NCBI RefSeq assembly: GCF_049852125.1
Contig: NZ_CP187532.1
Coordinates: forward strand, 868,001 to 932,000
Direction: 5' to 3'
From: Senimuribacter sp049852125
GTDB lineage: Bacteria > Bacillota > Clostridia > Peptostreptococcales > Anaerovoracaceae
Length of the DNA: 64,000 bases
Of this stretch, positions 36,438-44,796 are shown one piece after another. The translations under genes and the position numbers were made by a program. Numbering within the stretch: position 1 is the first letter of the stretch; every line of letters begins with the position of its first letter. A model generated the notes under the pieces. It ran no database searches. It was not told the DNA's origin and worked only from the letters and a program-made list of their open reading frames with translations.

Positions 36438-36462
36438 CACAAGGTTAAAATGATGTTATAGT
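36434..36462 (+). promoter_or_regulatory. promoter of infC-rpmI-rplT
   Basis: TTGACA (36434-36439), a 17-base spacer and TATAGT (36457-36462). The -35 overlaps the stop codon of the upstream transporter gene. Confidence 0.8.
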
Positions 36463-36469
36463 ATTCTGG

Positions 36470-36600
36470 TATGAAGAAGAAGTTATCCGCTTCTCACCTT
36501 TCAGACGCACAGTTTGTCAGGTTAATAGTCAGAATGAATCGTCTTATGACGTGTTTTGGAGCGGGTACTTTACCCGCTATTTTTATGTGAAGTTCACAGG
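36470..36600 (+). promoter_or_regulatory. infC leader with attenuator (L20-leader-type)
   Basis: About 130 nt of untranslated leader end in AGCGGGTA-CTT-TACCCGCT (36560-36578) plus an ATTTTTAT run, a terminator 20 bases before the ribosome site. In Bacillus the infC operon is attenuated by ribosomal protein L20 binding such a leader. Assignment to that class rests on position and the terminator, not on a verified fold. Confidence 0.6.
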
Positions 36601-36611
36601 AGGTGCTAACC

Positions 36612-37127
36612 ATTAGCAAGGAAAACAAGATTAACGAAGAAATTCGTGATAAAGAGCTGAGAGTAATCGATGAGAATGGTACGATGCTGGGTATTATGAC
36701 CAGGGATGAAGCATTGCGTCTGGCAGATGAGAAGAAGCTGGATCTGGTCAATGTTTCACCGAATGCTAAGCCGCCGGTCTGTAAGATTCTGGACTATGGA
36801 AAATACAGATATGAGACGCAGAAAAGAGAAAAAGAAGCAAAGAAAAAGCAAAAGACCATGCAGGTAAAGGAGATCAGACTGAGCACCTTTATCGAAGATC
36901 ACGATATTCAGGTGAAGGCGAAAACAGCTTGTAAGTTCCTGCAGGACGGCGATAAGGTCAAGGTGAGTCTGCGTTTTCGCGGCAGAGAAAGAGATTATAC
37001 TGCAAGAGGCCGTGAGGTTATGGTGAAATTTGCCGAAGCTTGCAGTGAGGTCAGCACCATTGACAAAAAGCCTACATTTGAAGGCAGAAGCCTGACGATG
37101 TTTTTAGCACCGAAATCTGACAAGTAA
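36612..37127 (+). CDS. infC: translation initiation factor IF-3, AUU start
   Basis: This 171-residue IF-3 begins ISKENKINEEIRDKELRVID (first residue decoded as fMet). NVSPNAKPPVCKILDYGKYRYE and VSLRFRGRERDYTARG mark the N- and C-terminal domains. AGGAGGT at 36598-36604 lies 7 bases before ATT at 36612. The only upstream alternative, GTG at 36603, overlaps the ribosome site. AUU starts are a known autoregulatory feature of infC, because IF-3 itself rejects non-canonical starts. Confidence 0.93.
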   Translation: MSKENKINEEIRDKELRVIDENGTMLGIMTRDEALRLADEKKLDLVNVSPNAKPPVCKILDYGKYRYETQKREKEAKKKQKTMQVKEIRLSTFIEDHDIQVKAKTACKFLQDGDKVKVSLRFRGRERDYTARGREVMVKFAEACSEVSTIDKKPTFEGRSLTMFLAPKSDK

Positions 37128-37159
37128 CCAATTATATTAACATAGGAGGAGAGAGCATC

Positions 37160-37360
37160 ATGGCAAAGAATAAGATGAAGTCCCATAGAGGCGCATGCAA
37201 AAGACTGAAATTAACTGGTACCGGCAAGGTAAAGAGAAACAAGGCATACAAAAGTCATATCCTTACCAAGAAGACCCCGAAGAGAAAAAGAGGTCTGAGA
37301 AAGGCTACAACATTAACCAGCGCTGATGTTAAGAGAATGTTAAGATCCATGGCTAAATAA
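37160..37360 (+). CDS. rpmI: 50S ribosomal protein L35
   Basis: This 66-residue, highly basic protein has MAKNKMKSHRGACKRLKLTG and KSHILTKKTPKRKRGLRK, normal length for L35. It sits between infC and rplT with a GGAGGAG site. Confidence 0.97.
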   Translation: MAKNKMKSHRGACKRLKLTGTGKVKRNKAYKSHILTKKTPKRKRGLRKATTLTSADVKRMLRSMAK

Positions 37361-37379
37361 TCGTAGGAGGTAGAGAAAT

Positions 37380-37739
37380 ATGGCAAGAGTAAAAAAAGGC
37401 GTAAATGCCCACAAGAGACATAAAAAAATCTTAAAACAGGCTAAAGGATATTACGGTGCAAAGAGCAAGGTTTTCAGAGCGGCTAACCCTGCTGTAATGA
37501 GAGCACTGAGATCTGCTTATGTAGGCAGAAAGTTAAAGAAAAGACAGTACAGACAGATGTGGATCGCGAGAATTAACGCGGCTGCAAGAATGAATGGTAT
37601 GTCTTATAGCAGACTGATGGACGGTCTGAAAAAGAGCGGCATTGAAATCAACAGAAAGATGCTCTCTGAAATGGCTATTCACGATCCTGCTGGCTTTGCG
37701 CAGCTGTGTGAAACTGCAAAAGCAAACTGCGGAAAATAA
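37380..37739 (+). CDS. rplT: 50S ribosomal protein L20
   Basis: This 119-residue protein with MARVKKGVNAHKRHKKIL and QMWIARINAAARMNG is a complete L20. It binds 23S rRNA and, by analogy with Bacillus, its own operon leader. Confidence 0.97.
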   Translation: MARVKKGVNAHKRHKKILKQAKGYYGAKSKVFRAANPAVMRALRSAYVGRKLKKRQYRQMWIARINAAARMNGMSYSRLMDGLKKSGIEINRKMLSEMAIHDPAGFAQLCETAKANCGK

Positions 37740-37754
37740 ACGTAGTAGATTTGA

Positions 37755-37783
37755 GAAGACGAAAGGGATTTCGTCTTCTTTTT
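37755..37783 (+). terminator. terminator of infC-rpmI-rplT
   Basis: GAAGACGAAA-GGGA-TTTCGTCTTC (10 bp) is followed by TTTTT. Confidence 0.9.
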
Positions 37784-37897
37784 CATATATGCAAGCTGAA
37801 AGAGTAGCAAGGAGGCTGATTGGTATAAGTGAATTTGTTACAGAAATTCGTATTCCGATTAAAGTCTGATTGTGGGAAAAATCAAATTGCATCAAAA

Positions 37898-37944
37898 TTG
37901 TATCTGATACAAAATTATGGATGTATCATAAAAAATATGATACA
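37898..37944 (+). promoter_or_regulatory. paired palindromes over the promoter of the P-loop gene
   Basis: TTGTATC-T-GATACAA (37898-37912) and TGTATCAT-N7-ATGATACA (37922-37944) share the GTATC/GATAC half-site. The second runs into a possible -10 (ATACAATATAA). They look like operators for an unidentified repressor. Confidence 0.55.
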
Positions 37945-37981
37945 ATATAAGAAAATCACAAACTGAAATCAGGAGATCATT

Positions 37982-38914
37982 ATGAGTAAAAAAAGAAATT
38001 ATCGGATGCAGTCGCCTCATCTTTACAGTATTTTTTTTGCACCCAGAGGAAATGAACGTATGCTTCGTCTGGGCATGCATGTAGCGCAGCAATATTTGAA
38101 CCCACAGGATAAGCTGATTGGGATTATCGGCGAAGCCGGAGCGGGTAAGAGCATGTTAATCAAAGGCATGTTTCCAGGGTTGGATTTGTGCAATGACGAT
38201 AGCGGTGTGAATGTACGCCCTTTGCCGATTCTCAGCGTGGAGGAGGACGAAGGTTTTTATGCGCCTCATACATATCATATGGACGTGCGCTTTGAGTCGG
38301 CATTTACCCAGATGCACGTGCTGGCGGAAGCAGTAGAGGCTGCTGTCAGAAAAGGTCGCAGAGTTATTATCGAACATTTTGAATTGCTCTATCCGTTTCT
38401 CAAGAGCAATGCTCAACTTTTAATCGGCGTTGGAGAGGAAATTATCGTTACAAGACCGACCATATTCGGTCCTTTACCGCAGGATATTGCGAGTATTGTA
38501 ATTAAATCTGTGCGTTACAGAAAAATGGCGCATACCGCAGAGGATTTAGTAGAGCATTGTATGCCTGCTGAGCTTTTTGAGAAATGTTATCATGGCGATA
38601 TCAAGCGAGGCTTCTCACTGGGTTTTAAAGAAAAACCGGATATTGATATCGATCAGCTGATCAAAGATGTGAAAGGTTATATAGAGAAGGATATTCCTGT
38701 CACTTATTACGATGAAGACCATATTAAACTGGGGGATATGATTCATCCTTGTACCGGTCCGCGGATTCATGTCCGTTCTACTGGTGAAATCGAGAATTTT
38801 CGTTTGTTAAAAGAAATTTTTTACGATTCTATGGAGGATATGTACCTGATTATCGGTTTAGTCGGCGAGCGCTGGGACTATGAGACGCGTGATTTGAACA
38901 GAATTGAATTTTAA
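37982..38914 (+). CDS. P-loop protein of unknown function (possible AlaRS second-additional-domain relative)
   Basis: This 310-residue protein has Walker A GEAGAGKS at residues 50-57 within KLIGIIGEAGAGKSMLIKGMFP. A possible Walker B-like RRVIIEHFELLYP follows. The C-terminal third (GDMIHPCTGPRIHVRSTGEI) resembles a region annotated in some clostridial proteins as an alanyl-tRNA synthetase second additional domain, with His and Cys that could bind metal. I do not know its role. It is a single gene 18 bases before the hydratase alpha gene and may share its transcript. Confidence 0.6.
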   Translation: MSKKRNYRMQSPHLYSIFFAPRGNERMLRLGMHVAQQYLNPQDKLIGIIGEAGAGKSMLIKGMFPGLDLCNDDSGVNVRPLPILSVEEDEGFYAPHTYHMDVRFESAFTQMHVLAEAVEAAVRKGRRVIIEHFELLYPFLKSNAQLLIGVGEEIIVTRPTIFGPLPQDIASIVIKSVRYRKMAHTAEDLVEHCMPAELFEKCYHGDIKRGFSLGFKEKPDIDIDQLIKDVKGYIEKDIPVTYYDEDHIKLGDMIHPCTGPRIHVRSTGEIENFRLLKEIFYDSMEDMYLIIGLVGERWDYETRDLNRIEF

Positions 38915-38931
38915 AACAGAACGGAGATAAC

Positions 38932-39771
38932 ATGAAGACTATAAATGTAGAACAAATCACCCAGGTGGTCAGGGACCTCTGCATTGAGGCAAACTGTCAC
39001 CTGCCGGAGGATATCAAAGGCGCTATTGCAGGCTGTAAGGCCTGCGAGCCATTTGACATTGCAAAGAATATTTTAGAAAAAATTGAAGAAAACTACGGAA
39101 TCGCAGATGCTGATAACGTGCCGATTTGTCAGGATACGGGACTTGCCTGTGTGTTTCTTGAAATCGGACAGGATGTTCATATTGAAGGGAATCTGAAAGA
39201 CGCTGTGGACGAGGGAGTTCGCCGCGGCTATACGGAAGGGTTCCTGCGTAAATCCTGTGTGAAAGATCCTATCGATCGCGTCAACACCGGAGACAACACA
39301 CCTGCGGTAATTTACTACGATATCGTGCCGGGCGATGGACTGAAAATCACAGTAGCGCCTAAGGGCTTCGGCAGTGAGAATATGAGTCAGATTAAAATGC
39401 TGAAGCCATCCGACGGCCTTGCTGGAGTTAAAGACTTCATTCTGAAAGTGGTGGAGGAAGCAGGACCTAATCCATGTCCGCCAATTGTAGTCGGCGTGGG
39501 ACTTGGCGGCACTTTTGACAAAGCGGCGTTTCTGGCGAAGAAAGCTTTGATGCGTCCTTGCGATGTGCGCAATGAAAATCCGTTTTACAGCGCGCTGGAG
39601 CTGGAAATGCTGGAAAAAATCAATGGTCTTGGCATTGGACCGCAAGGCTTCGGCGGCAAAACGACGGCGCTGGCTGTCAATATTGAAACCCTGCCGACCC
39701 ACATCGCAGGGCTTCCGTGCGCAGTCAATATCAACTGCCATGTGACGAGACACAAAACGGCTGTATTATAG
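38932..39771 (+). CDS. class I fumarase/mesaconase-type hydro-lyase, alpha subunit
   Basis: This 279-residue iron-sulfur subunit belongs to the two-subunit class I fumarate hydratase/tartrate dehydratase family. Likely [4Fe-4S] ligands lie in VPICQDTG, GPNPCPP and VNINCHVTRH. It catalyses reversible hydration of fumarate, or of mesaconate to citramalate in glutamate fermenters. The latter step is otherwise missing from the methylaspartate cluster at 47.5-58.3 kb, so mesaconase is a strong alternative. Sequence alone cannot separate the two. The stop is TAG. Confidence 0.85.
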   Translation: MKTINVEQITQVVRDLCIEANCHLPEDIKGAIAGCKACEPFDIAKNILEKIEENYGIADADNVPICQDTGLACVFLEIGQDVHIEGNLKDAVDEGVRRGYTEGFLRKSCVKDPIDRVNTGDNTPAVIYYDIVPGDGLKITVAPKGFGSENMSQIKMLKPSDGLAGVKDFILKVVEEAGPNPCPPIVVGVGLGGTFDKAAFLAKKALMRPCDVRNENPFYSALELEMLEKINGLGIGPQGFGGKTTALAVNIETLPTHIAGLPCAVNINCHVTRHKTAVL

Positions 39772-39777
39772 GATGGG

Positions 39778-40347
39778 ATGGTGAATCAGATGGAAAAGAA
39801 AATAACAATGCCGCTGACCGCAGAAAAAACCAAGGAACTGCGAGCCGGAGACAACGTGCTGATCAGCGGTGTGATTTATACAGGAAGGGACGCGGCTCAT
39901 AAGCGGCTTTGTGAGCTTTTAGCGGCGGGAAAAGAACTGCCTGTAGATGTAAAAGACAGCATTATTTACTATGTAGGTCCTGCTCCTGCGAAGCCAGGAC
40001 AGGTGATCGGTTCAGCCGGTCCGACTACCAGTTACCGCATGGATGCTTACGCGCCGGCTCTGCTGGATCTTGGTCTCAAGGGCATGATTGGCAAAGGTAA
40101 GCGTTCGCCGGAGGTCATCGAAGCCATGAAGCGGAATAACGCAGTGTATTTCGGCGCCATCGGCGGAGCGGGCGCTCTTTTGGCAAAATGTATTAAAAAA
40201 GCAGAAGTGGTCTGTTACGAGGATTTAGGCGCGGAGGCGATTCGCCGGCTGGAGGTGGAAAATCTTCCGGCTGTAGTGATTATCGATAGCCTGGGAAACA
40301 ATTTGTATGAGGATGGCAGGAAAGCATATCTTGCCATGGAGAAATAG
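39778..40347 (+). CDS. class I fumarase/mesaconase-type hydro-lyase, beta subunit
   Basis: This 189-residue beta subunit has KELRAGDNVLISGVIYTGRDAAHKRL near the start, YYVGPAPAKPGQVIGSAGPTTSYRMD at 60-86, and MIGKGKRSPEV, all typical of the C-terminal half of class I fumarases. It lies 6 bases after the alpha gene. The start may be ATG 39778 or ATG 39790. The stop TAG is two bases before the GntR gene, which may therefore be co-transcribed. Confidence 0.87.
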   Translation: MVNQMEKKITMPLTAEKTKELRAGDNVLISGVIYTGRDAAHKRLCELLAAGKELPVDVKDSIIYYVGPAPAKPGQVIGSAGPTTSYRMDAYAPALLDLGLKGMIGKGKRSPEVIEAMKRNNAVYFGAIGGAGALLAKCIKKAEVVCYEDLGAEAIRRLEVENLPAVVIIDSLGNNLYEDGRKAYLAMEK

Positions 40348-40349
40348 CT

Positions 40350-41339
40350 ATGTTTGTGGATTTTAAATTGGACGACGCCTATCAGGGGCCAATCTATAAG
40401 CAGATAGCGGAGCGGATTTCTGACGCAATTCAGGAGGGAAAGTTGGCTGCGGGATTTAAGCTGCCTACGGTGCGGGAGCTTTCCGGAGAAATCGGCGTGG
40501 CATGTGGCACCATTAAGCATGCCTATGAATATTTGGAGGAGCAGGGCTTTGTGGAAATGGTACAGGGCAGCGGTTCCTTTGTGGTAGATCAGAAAGAGGA
40601 TTCTGCCAGCCGCAAGGAAAAAGCCATGACTGCCATCGATGAACTCTTTGCACGGCTGGAAAGCCTGGGTTTTACGCCGAGAGAAATGGAAATCTATTTG
40701 GACCTGAAGCTGAGAGGCTTGGCGGAGAAGTACGATGTTGTAAAGGTCGCCCTAGTGGACTGTAACCCGGAAACACTGCAGATGATTGAGGGGCAGCTAT
40801 CTCAGATTGGTTATGCTGAGACGGCGGCCTTTGATCTTGCCAGAATTGAGGAAGCCGAGGAAAGCTTGAACACGGATTACGATTTGATTTTGACTACATC
40901 TACCCATTTTGCACAGGTGGAATCCCATATCAGAAGCAGCAAAACCCTTGCTATGGTTGCCATGACGCCGTCGGTACATACCATTGTTCGTCTGGCGAAG
41001 ATTGGAGACGCGCAAAAGGTGGGAATTTTCTGCGCCAGCGATGCTTTTGCCGGTGTAGTCAGGAGTAATTGCCAGGGAATGGGCAGATGGAGCGAACAGA
41101 TGGCGACACAGCTTGCGGGTATCTTTGGAAAAGAGGAACAGTTCTTTGCTGAAAACGATGTGGTGATCGTTCCGGAGGGCTATGAGACGTTTATAGCGCC
41201 GGAAGAAAAGGAGCTGCTGCTGGAGTTTGCGCAGCGGGGCGGGGAACTGGTTTCCTATAGTTATAAGGTGGACAAGGGGTCTTTTCTCCACGTGGTAGAT
41301 CAGATTAAACGGGTCATGAACAAGAAGCGGAGCATGTGA
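40350..41339 (+). CDS. GntR-family regulator with novel C-terminal sensor
   Basis: This 329-residue protein has an N-terminal GntR winged helix (residues 10-80: GPIYKQIAERISDAIQEGKLAAGFKLPTVREL; GVACGTIKHAYEYLEEQGFVEMVQGSGSF). It lacks the usual FCD, UTRA or aminotransferase domain. The rest (VVKVALVDCNPETLQMIEGQL; LILTTSTHFAQVESHI) looks like a periplasmic-binding-type alpha/beta domain. It follows the hydratase subunits by 2 bases and probably responds to a C4/C5 acid. It lies directly upstream of inverted-repeat array A. Confidence 0.75.
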   Translation: MFVDFKLDDAYQGPIYKQIAERISDAIQEGKLAAGFKLPTVRELSGEIGVACGTIKHAYEYLEEQGFVEMVQGSGSFVVDQKEDSASRKEKAMTAIDELFARLESLGFTPREMEIYLDLKLRGLAEKYDVVKVALVDCNPETLQMIEGQLSQIGYAETAAFDLARIEEAEESLNTDYDLILTTSTHFAQVESHIRSSKTLAMVAMTPSVHTIVRLAKIGDAQKVGIFCASDAFAGVVRSNCQGMGRWSEQMATQLAGIFGKEEQFFAENDVVIVPEGYETFIAPEEKELLLEFAQRGGELVSYSYKVDKGSFLHVVDQIKRVMNKKRSM

Positions 41340-41411
41340 TCGCGTTGTCTGCGATATTTGATCGCAGGGTCAGAAGAATGTATTGCGGGGGATACGCGTT
41401 TTCAGATTGCG

Positions 41412-41715
41412 GTTGTGCAGATGATGCGATAAAAATTGTTTCTGCATAACTTTTTGTTGGTTCGGTTGTGCAGGGAAAGCTTGAAAAAAGTAATTTGCAC
41501 AACTTTTGCGGAAATCGTGGCGTTTAATACTGTGTTTGTTGTGTAAAGCAAGATGAAAGTATCTTGTTTTGCACAACTTTTTTGATGGAAAAAATGTTTT
41601 TTTGCGTTACGGAGCGCAAAAGTTGTGCAAGAGGCAGCGTAGGCAGTAGGATTTGCACAACCCGCAGGAGTGGAAGTTGTGCAAATTAGTGATGAAGTGG
41701 CGACATATGCACAAC
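41412..41715. repeat. array A: ten alternating GTTGTGCA/TGCACAAC sites in helical phase
   Basis: GTTGTGCA sites start at 41412, 41465, 41538 (variant GTTGTGTA), 41622 and 41676. TGCACAAC sites start at 41443 (variant TGCATAAC), 41496, 41570, 41654 and 41708. They form five convergent pairs with 23-24 bases between the members. Start-to-start steps are 31, 22, 31, 42, 32, 52, 32, 22 and 32, close to 3, 2, 3, 4, 3, 5, 3, 2 and 3 helical turns. Some pairs extend to 11-13 bp arms (41651-41686, and 41569 with 41618-41630). The 483-base gap holds no gene. The array lies between the GntR and TetR genes. Confidence 0.85.
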
Positions 41716-41822
41716 TGATGTAGGAAAATACCAGGAAACCGGATAGAAGGAATTGCACCCTTCTCAAAATCGGTCAACGGCTTTATAATAGAATAAAATC
41801 GGTCGGGAATGAAGGAGACGCT

Positions 41823-42434
41823 ATGAATGAAAAGTTTTTTTCTCTGCCGGAAGAAAGGCAGCAGGCAATCATCAATGCTGGCTATAAAGTTTTTTCGCAG
41901 AATACCTATCATAACAGTCCCATGCGTGAAATTGCGGAGGCAGCGGGAATCAGCAAATCACTGCTGTTTCACTATTTTCATAACAAGAAAGAACTGTATC
42001 TGTTTTTGTGGGATACTTGCGCTAAGAAGACCATTGCATATTTGACCGAATGCGAATGCTACAGTCAGCAGGGGTTGTTTGAGAGTATAGAACGGGGCAT
42101 GCGGGCAAAAATGGAACTGATCAGTCAGTATCCGGACATGGCAAATTTTACCATCAAAGCATTTTACGAAAAGGACCCGGAAATCTGCGCAGCTGTTTCT
42201 GAAAGCTATCATCGGTATTTTAATCTGAAAGCAGACCGCGCCCGTATCAACTTCGACCCGGCGCAGTTTGTGCCGGGACTGGATATTTCCATGATGTACC
42301 GGGAGATGTACTGGGCGTCGGAAGGCTATCTATGGGAGATGGTGCAGCGAGGCTCTATGGATGTCGCGGAAATGGAAAAGGATTTCACCAGACTGATCGC
42401 GTTTTGGAAAAGTATTTATCTTCGGAAGGAGTGA
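41823..42434 (+). CDS. TetR-family transcriptional regulator
   Basis: This 203-residue protein has the N-terminal TetR helix-turn-helix (residues 8-55: QQAIINAGYKVFSQNTYHNSPMREIAEAAGISKSLLFHYF) and a helical ligand domain. It starts at ATG 41823 behind GAAGGAGACG and precedes an ABC exporter by 4 bases, so it most likely represses that exporter. Its promoter must lie within or beside array A. Confidence 0.9.
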   Translation: MNEKFFSLPEERQQAIINAGYKVFSQNTYHNSPMREIAEAAGISKSLLFHYFHNKKELYLFLWDTCAKKTIAYLTECECYSQQGLFESIERGMRAKMELISQYPDMANFTIKAFYEKDPEICAAVSESYHRYFNLKADRARINFDPAQFVPGLDISMMYREMYWASEGYLWEMVQRGSMDVAEMEKDFTRLIAFWKSIYLRKE

Positions 42435-42438
42435 TAGA

Positions 42439-43320
42439 ATGGATGCAATCAAAATGGAGAATTTGACGAAATATTACGGAAAGAACCGGGGAATCTCCGG
42501 CGTCAGTCTGACCGTTTCCAAAGGAGAATTCTTTGGATTTATCGGTCCCAACGGTGCGGGGAAATCCACCACAATCCGCACGCTGCTGGGTCTGATCGAA
42601 AAGACCGGAGGAGACGCCTGGGTAGGAGGATTTGCTGCCGGCAAAGAAAAAGAGCAGATCCTTGTACGAACCGGATATCTTCCGTCGGAGGCAGTTTTTT
42701 ATCGCGGGATGCGGGTGAAAGACATCTTGAAGCTGTCCGCGGGCTTGCGAAAAAAGGACTGCAGAAAGGAAGCTGCGCAGCTTTGTGAAAGATTACAGCT
42801 TTCTGAGAGCCGGAAGGTGGAGGAACTTTCTTTTGGAAACAGGAAAAAAGTTGCCATTGTCTGCGCGCTGCAGCATCAGCCGGAAATTTTGATTTTGGAC
42901 GAACCGACCAGCGGTCTTGACCCACTGATGCAGAAAGAATTCTTTGAAATTCTCAGGGAACGCAATGCAGTAGGGACGACTATTTTTTTGTCCAGTCATA
43001 TTTTGTCGGAGGTGCAGCGAAATTGCAGCCGCGCCGCCATCATTCGAGCAGGAAAGATCATCGCCTGCGATCGCGTAGAAGCCCTTTCCCGCACCAGCGC
43101 CAGGCGTGTTGCGATTTGCGGCAGCGTAAATCTCGACGGACTTTGCGGAATTCGTGACAGAAAAGAAATTGGGGAGCAGATCAGCTTTCTTTACAGCGGC
43201 GATATGAACAAGCTGCTGAGAAGACTGTCGGAGGGACAGATTGCGGATCTGGCCATATCTGAGCCGGATTTGGAAGAGGTATTTCTCCACTATTATGAGA
43301 AGGATGGTGAGGCGCTGTGA
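42439..43320 (+). CDS. ABC transporter ATP-binding protein
   Basis: This 293-residue ATPase has Walker A GPNGAGKST near residues 36-44, a variant signature LSFGNRKKV (for LSGGQ), Walker B ILILDEPTSGLDPL, and an H-loop in SSHILSEV. It is of the DrrA/CcmA-like drug or peptide export type. It overlaps the permease gene by 4 bases. Confidence 0.92.
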   Translation: MDAIKMENLTKYYGKNRGISGVSLTVSKGEFFGFIGPNGAGKSTTIRTLLGLIEKTGGDAWVGGFAAGKEKEQILVRTGYLPSEAVFYRGMRVKDILKLSAGLRKKDCRKEAAQLCERLQLSESRKVEELSFGNRKKVAIVCALQHQPEILILDEPTSGLDPLMQKEFFEILRERNAVGTTIFLSSHILSEVQRNCSRAAIIRAGKIIACDRVEALSRTSARRVAICGSVNLDGLCGIRDRKEIGEQISFLYSGDMNKLLRRLSEGQIADLAISEPDLEEVFLHYYEKDGEAL

Positions 43321-44102
43321 TACTAGTTAGACATGAATTGAGACAGGGCCTCGTTTCGTTTTTGATTTGGACCGCGGCGATTTCTTTTCTTCTGGCAGTT
43401 TGTATCTTTCTTTTCCCCGAGATGAAAGACCAGATGGAAAGCGTTAGCGATGTGTTTGCCTCTATGGGCTCTTTTTCCGACGCGTTTGGAATGGACCGTC
43501 TGAACTTCGGTACGCTGACCGGGTTTTATGCTGTGGAATGCGGCAATGTGCTGGGACTTGGCGGCGCGTTCTATGCCTGCCTGTGCGCGGCTGGCATTTT
43601 GAGCAAGGAAGAAAAAGATGGAACGGCTGAATTTCTGCTGACCCATCCGATTAGCCGCAGACAGATCGTGATGGAAAAACTCCTCGCGGTATTGGTGCAG
43701 GTGACGGCGATGAATCTGCTGGTTTATGGGGTCTCTGTGTGCGCTGTCGCGGCGGTAGGCGAAGCGATTCCCTGGAAGGAAATCAATTTGATGCATCTTT
43801 CGTATTATCTGCTGCAGCTGGAACTGGCGGGGATTTGCTTCGGGATTTCCGCATTTATGCGGAAAGGCAGCGTGGGCGCCGGGCTTGGCGTCGCTTTTAT
43901 GATGTATTTTCTGAATCTCATTGCCAACATCGCGGATGCGGCGGCGTTTTTAAAATATGTGACCCCTTTCGCTTACTGCGAAGGAGCAGATCTCGTGACA
44001 GCGGGCAGTCTCGATGGGACACTGGTCGCAATCGGGATGGTAATTGGGCTGCTTGGAATTGGAGCCGGTTATCTGCGGTATGTGAAAAAAGATATTTATT
44101 AA
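43317..44102 (+). CDS. ABC-2-type membrane permease
   Basis: This 261-residue protein has six predicted helices. It resembles ABC-2 permeases of the NosY/YhaP type (GILSKEEKDGTAEFLLTHPISRRQIVMEKL). It starts with GTG at 43317. With the ATPase and TetR it forms a three-gene exporter unit of unknown cargo. Confidence 0.85.
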   Translation: MILVRHELRQGLVSFLIWTAAISFLLAVCIFLFPEMKDQMESVSDVFASMGSFSDAFGMDRLNFGTLTGFYAVECGNVLGLGGAFYACLCAAGILSKEEKDGTAEFLLTHPISRRQIVMEKLLAVLVQVTAMNLLVYGVSVCAVAAVGEAIPWKEINLMHLSYYLLQLELAGICFGISAFMRKGSVGAGLGVAFMMYFLNLIANIADAAAFLKYVTPFAYCEGADLVTAGSLDGTLVAIGMVIGLLGIGAGYLRYVKKDIY

Positions 44103-44227
44103 ATTATTAGGAGCTCCATTGCCTTCGCTTTGAAGCAAAAAGGGGCATGCTACCGTTTTTAGGGAGGAATCAGGCTTGATTTTTCGTGCAGGCAATGATA
44201 AGATAGATTTATAGAAATTAATAAAGT

Positions 44228-44425
44228 GATTTTATGTTCTCCTGATTAGATTGGGAGCTAAGATGGAAGCAGGTGAGAATCCTGCACGGTACCGCCACTG
44301 TAATGGGTGAGTTTTTGTTCGAAGGTTTTAGACCAGCCACTGGAAACGGGAAGGTGAGCAGAAACGATGATCCCTGAGTCAGGAGACATGCATAGAATAG
44401 TTTCTGCTGGCGGATTACTGGCAAA
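44228..44425 (+). promoter_or_regulatory. cobalamin riboswitch
   Basis: The conserved core is present: GAAGCAGGTGAGAATCCTGC (44266-44285), ACGGTACCGCCACTGTAAT, a CCAGCCACTGG arm (44333-44343), and the B12 box AGTCAGGAGACATGC (44377-44391). It senses adenosyl- or another cobalamin and normally shuts off B12 uptake, synthesis or B12-independent enzymes. A terminator follows at 44455. Confidence 0.93.
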
Positions 44426-44454
44426 GAAATAAAGTATATACGCAGAAAATACGG

Positions 44455-44481
44455 GCTGCACCATTTTAGGTGCGGCTTTTT
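44455..44481 (+). terminator. expression-platform terminator of the cobalamin riboswitch
   Basis: GCTGCACC-ATTTTA-GGTGCGGC (8 bp with one T-G pair) is followed by TTTTT. It suits transcriptional control. Confidence 0.8.
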
Positions 44482-44796
44482 GATTATGTAGGAAATATCG
44501 ATTTTCGATATTTTCGGAATATCAACGTGTGCTCCGCATACTCCTCCGCGAATGATATTCGCTTCGCTGTCCGTTTCGCCTGACCGCGCGCTTTGCTTGC
44601 GGGGCGAAAAGGCAAGAAAGTCTACCATTGCGTAGAATCGGCGTAGCCGACTTTCTTATTTTGGAAAAATTTATGGGAGCAGAAATGAAGAAGGTTGTAA
44701 GACCTTTTATGCAGACGGGACAGAGGTTTAAGCCTACGTGTATTGATACGCGGCAAATTAAAAGTGTTTAGTAAAAGAAAAAGGAGATAGATAAAA
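44482..44796 (+). other. non-coding stretch between riboswitch and 125-residue gene
   Basis: The 315-base stretch holds AAATATCGA-TTT-TCGATATTT and a longer AAGAAAGTC/GACTTTCTT stem ending near 44657 with an ATTTT tail, possibly a second terminator. A 32-codon ORF (44673-44771) has no recognisable product. No promoter was identified with confidence. Confidence 0.4.

Noticed and set aside
41412..41715. Cluster of DnaA boxes or a replication origin
   Set aside because: The 8-mer GTTGTGCA does not match TTATNCACA at the key positions, and no dnaA/dnaN or AT-rich unwinding element adjoins it.
44673..44771. 32-codon ORF between the cobalamin riboswitch and the 125-residue gene
   Set aside because: It has no clear ribosome site, no recognisable product and no overlap with neighbours; it is probably chance.
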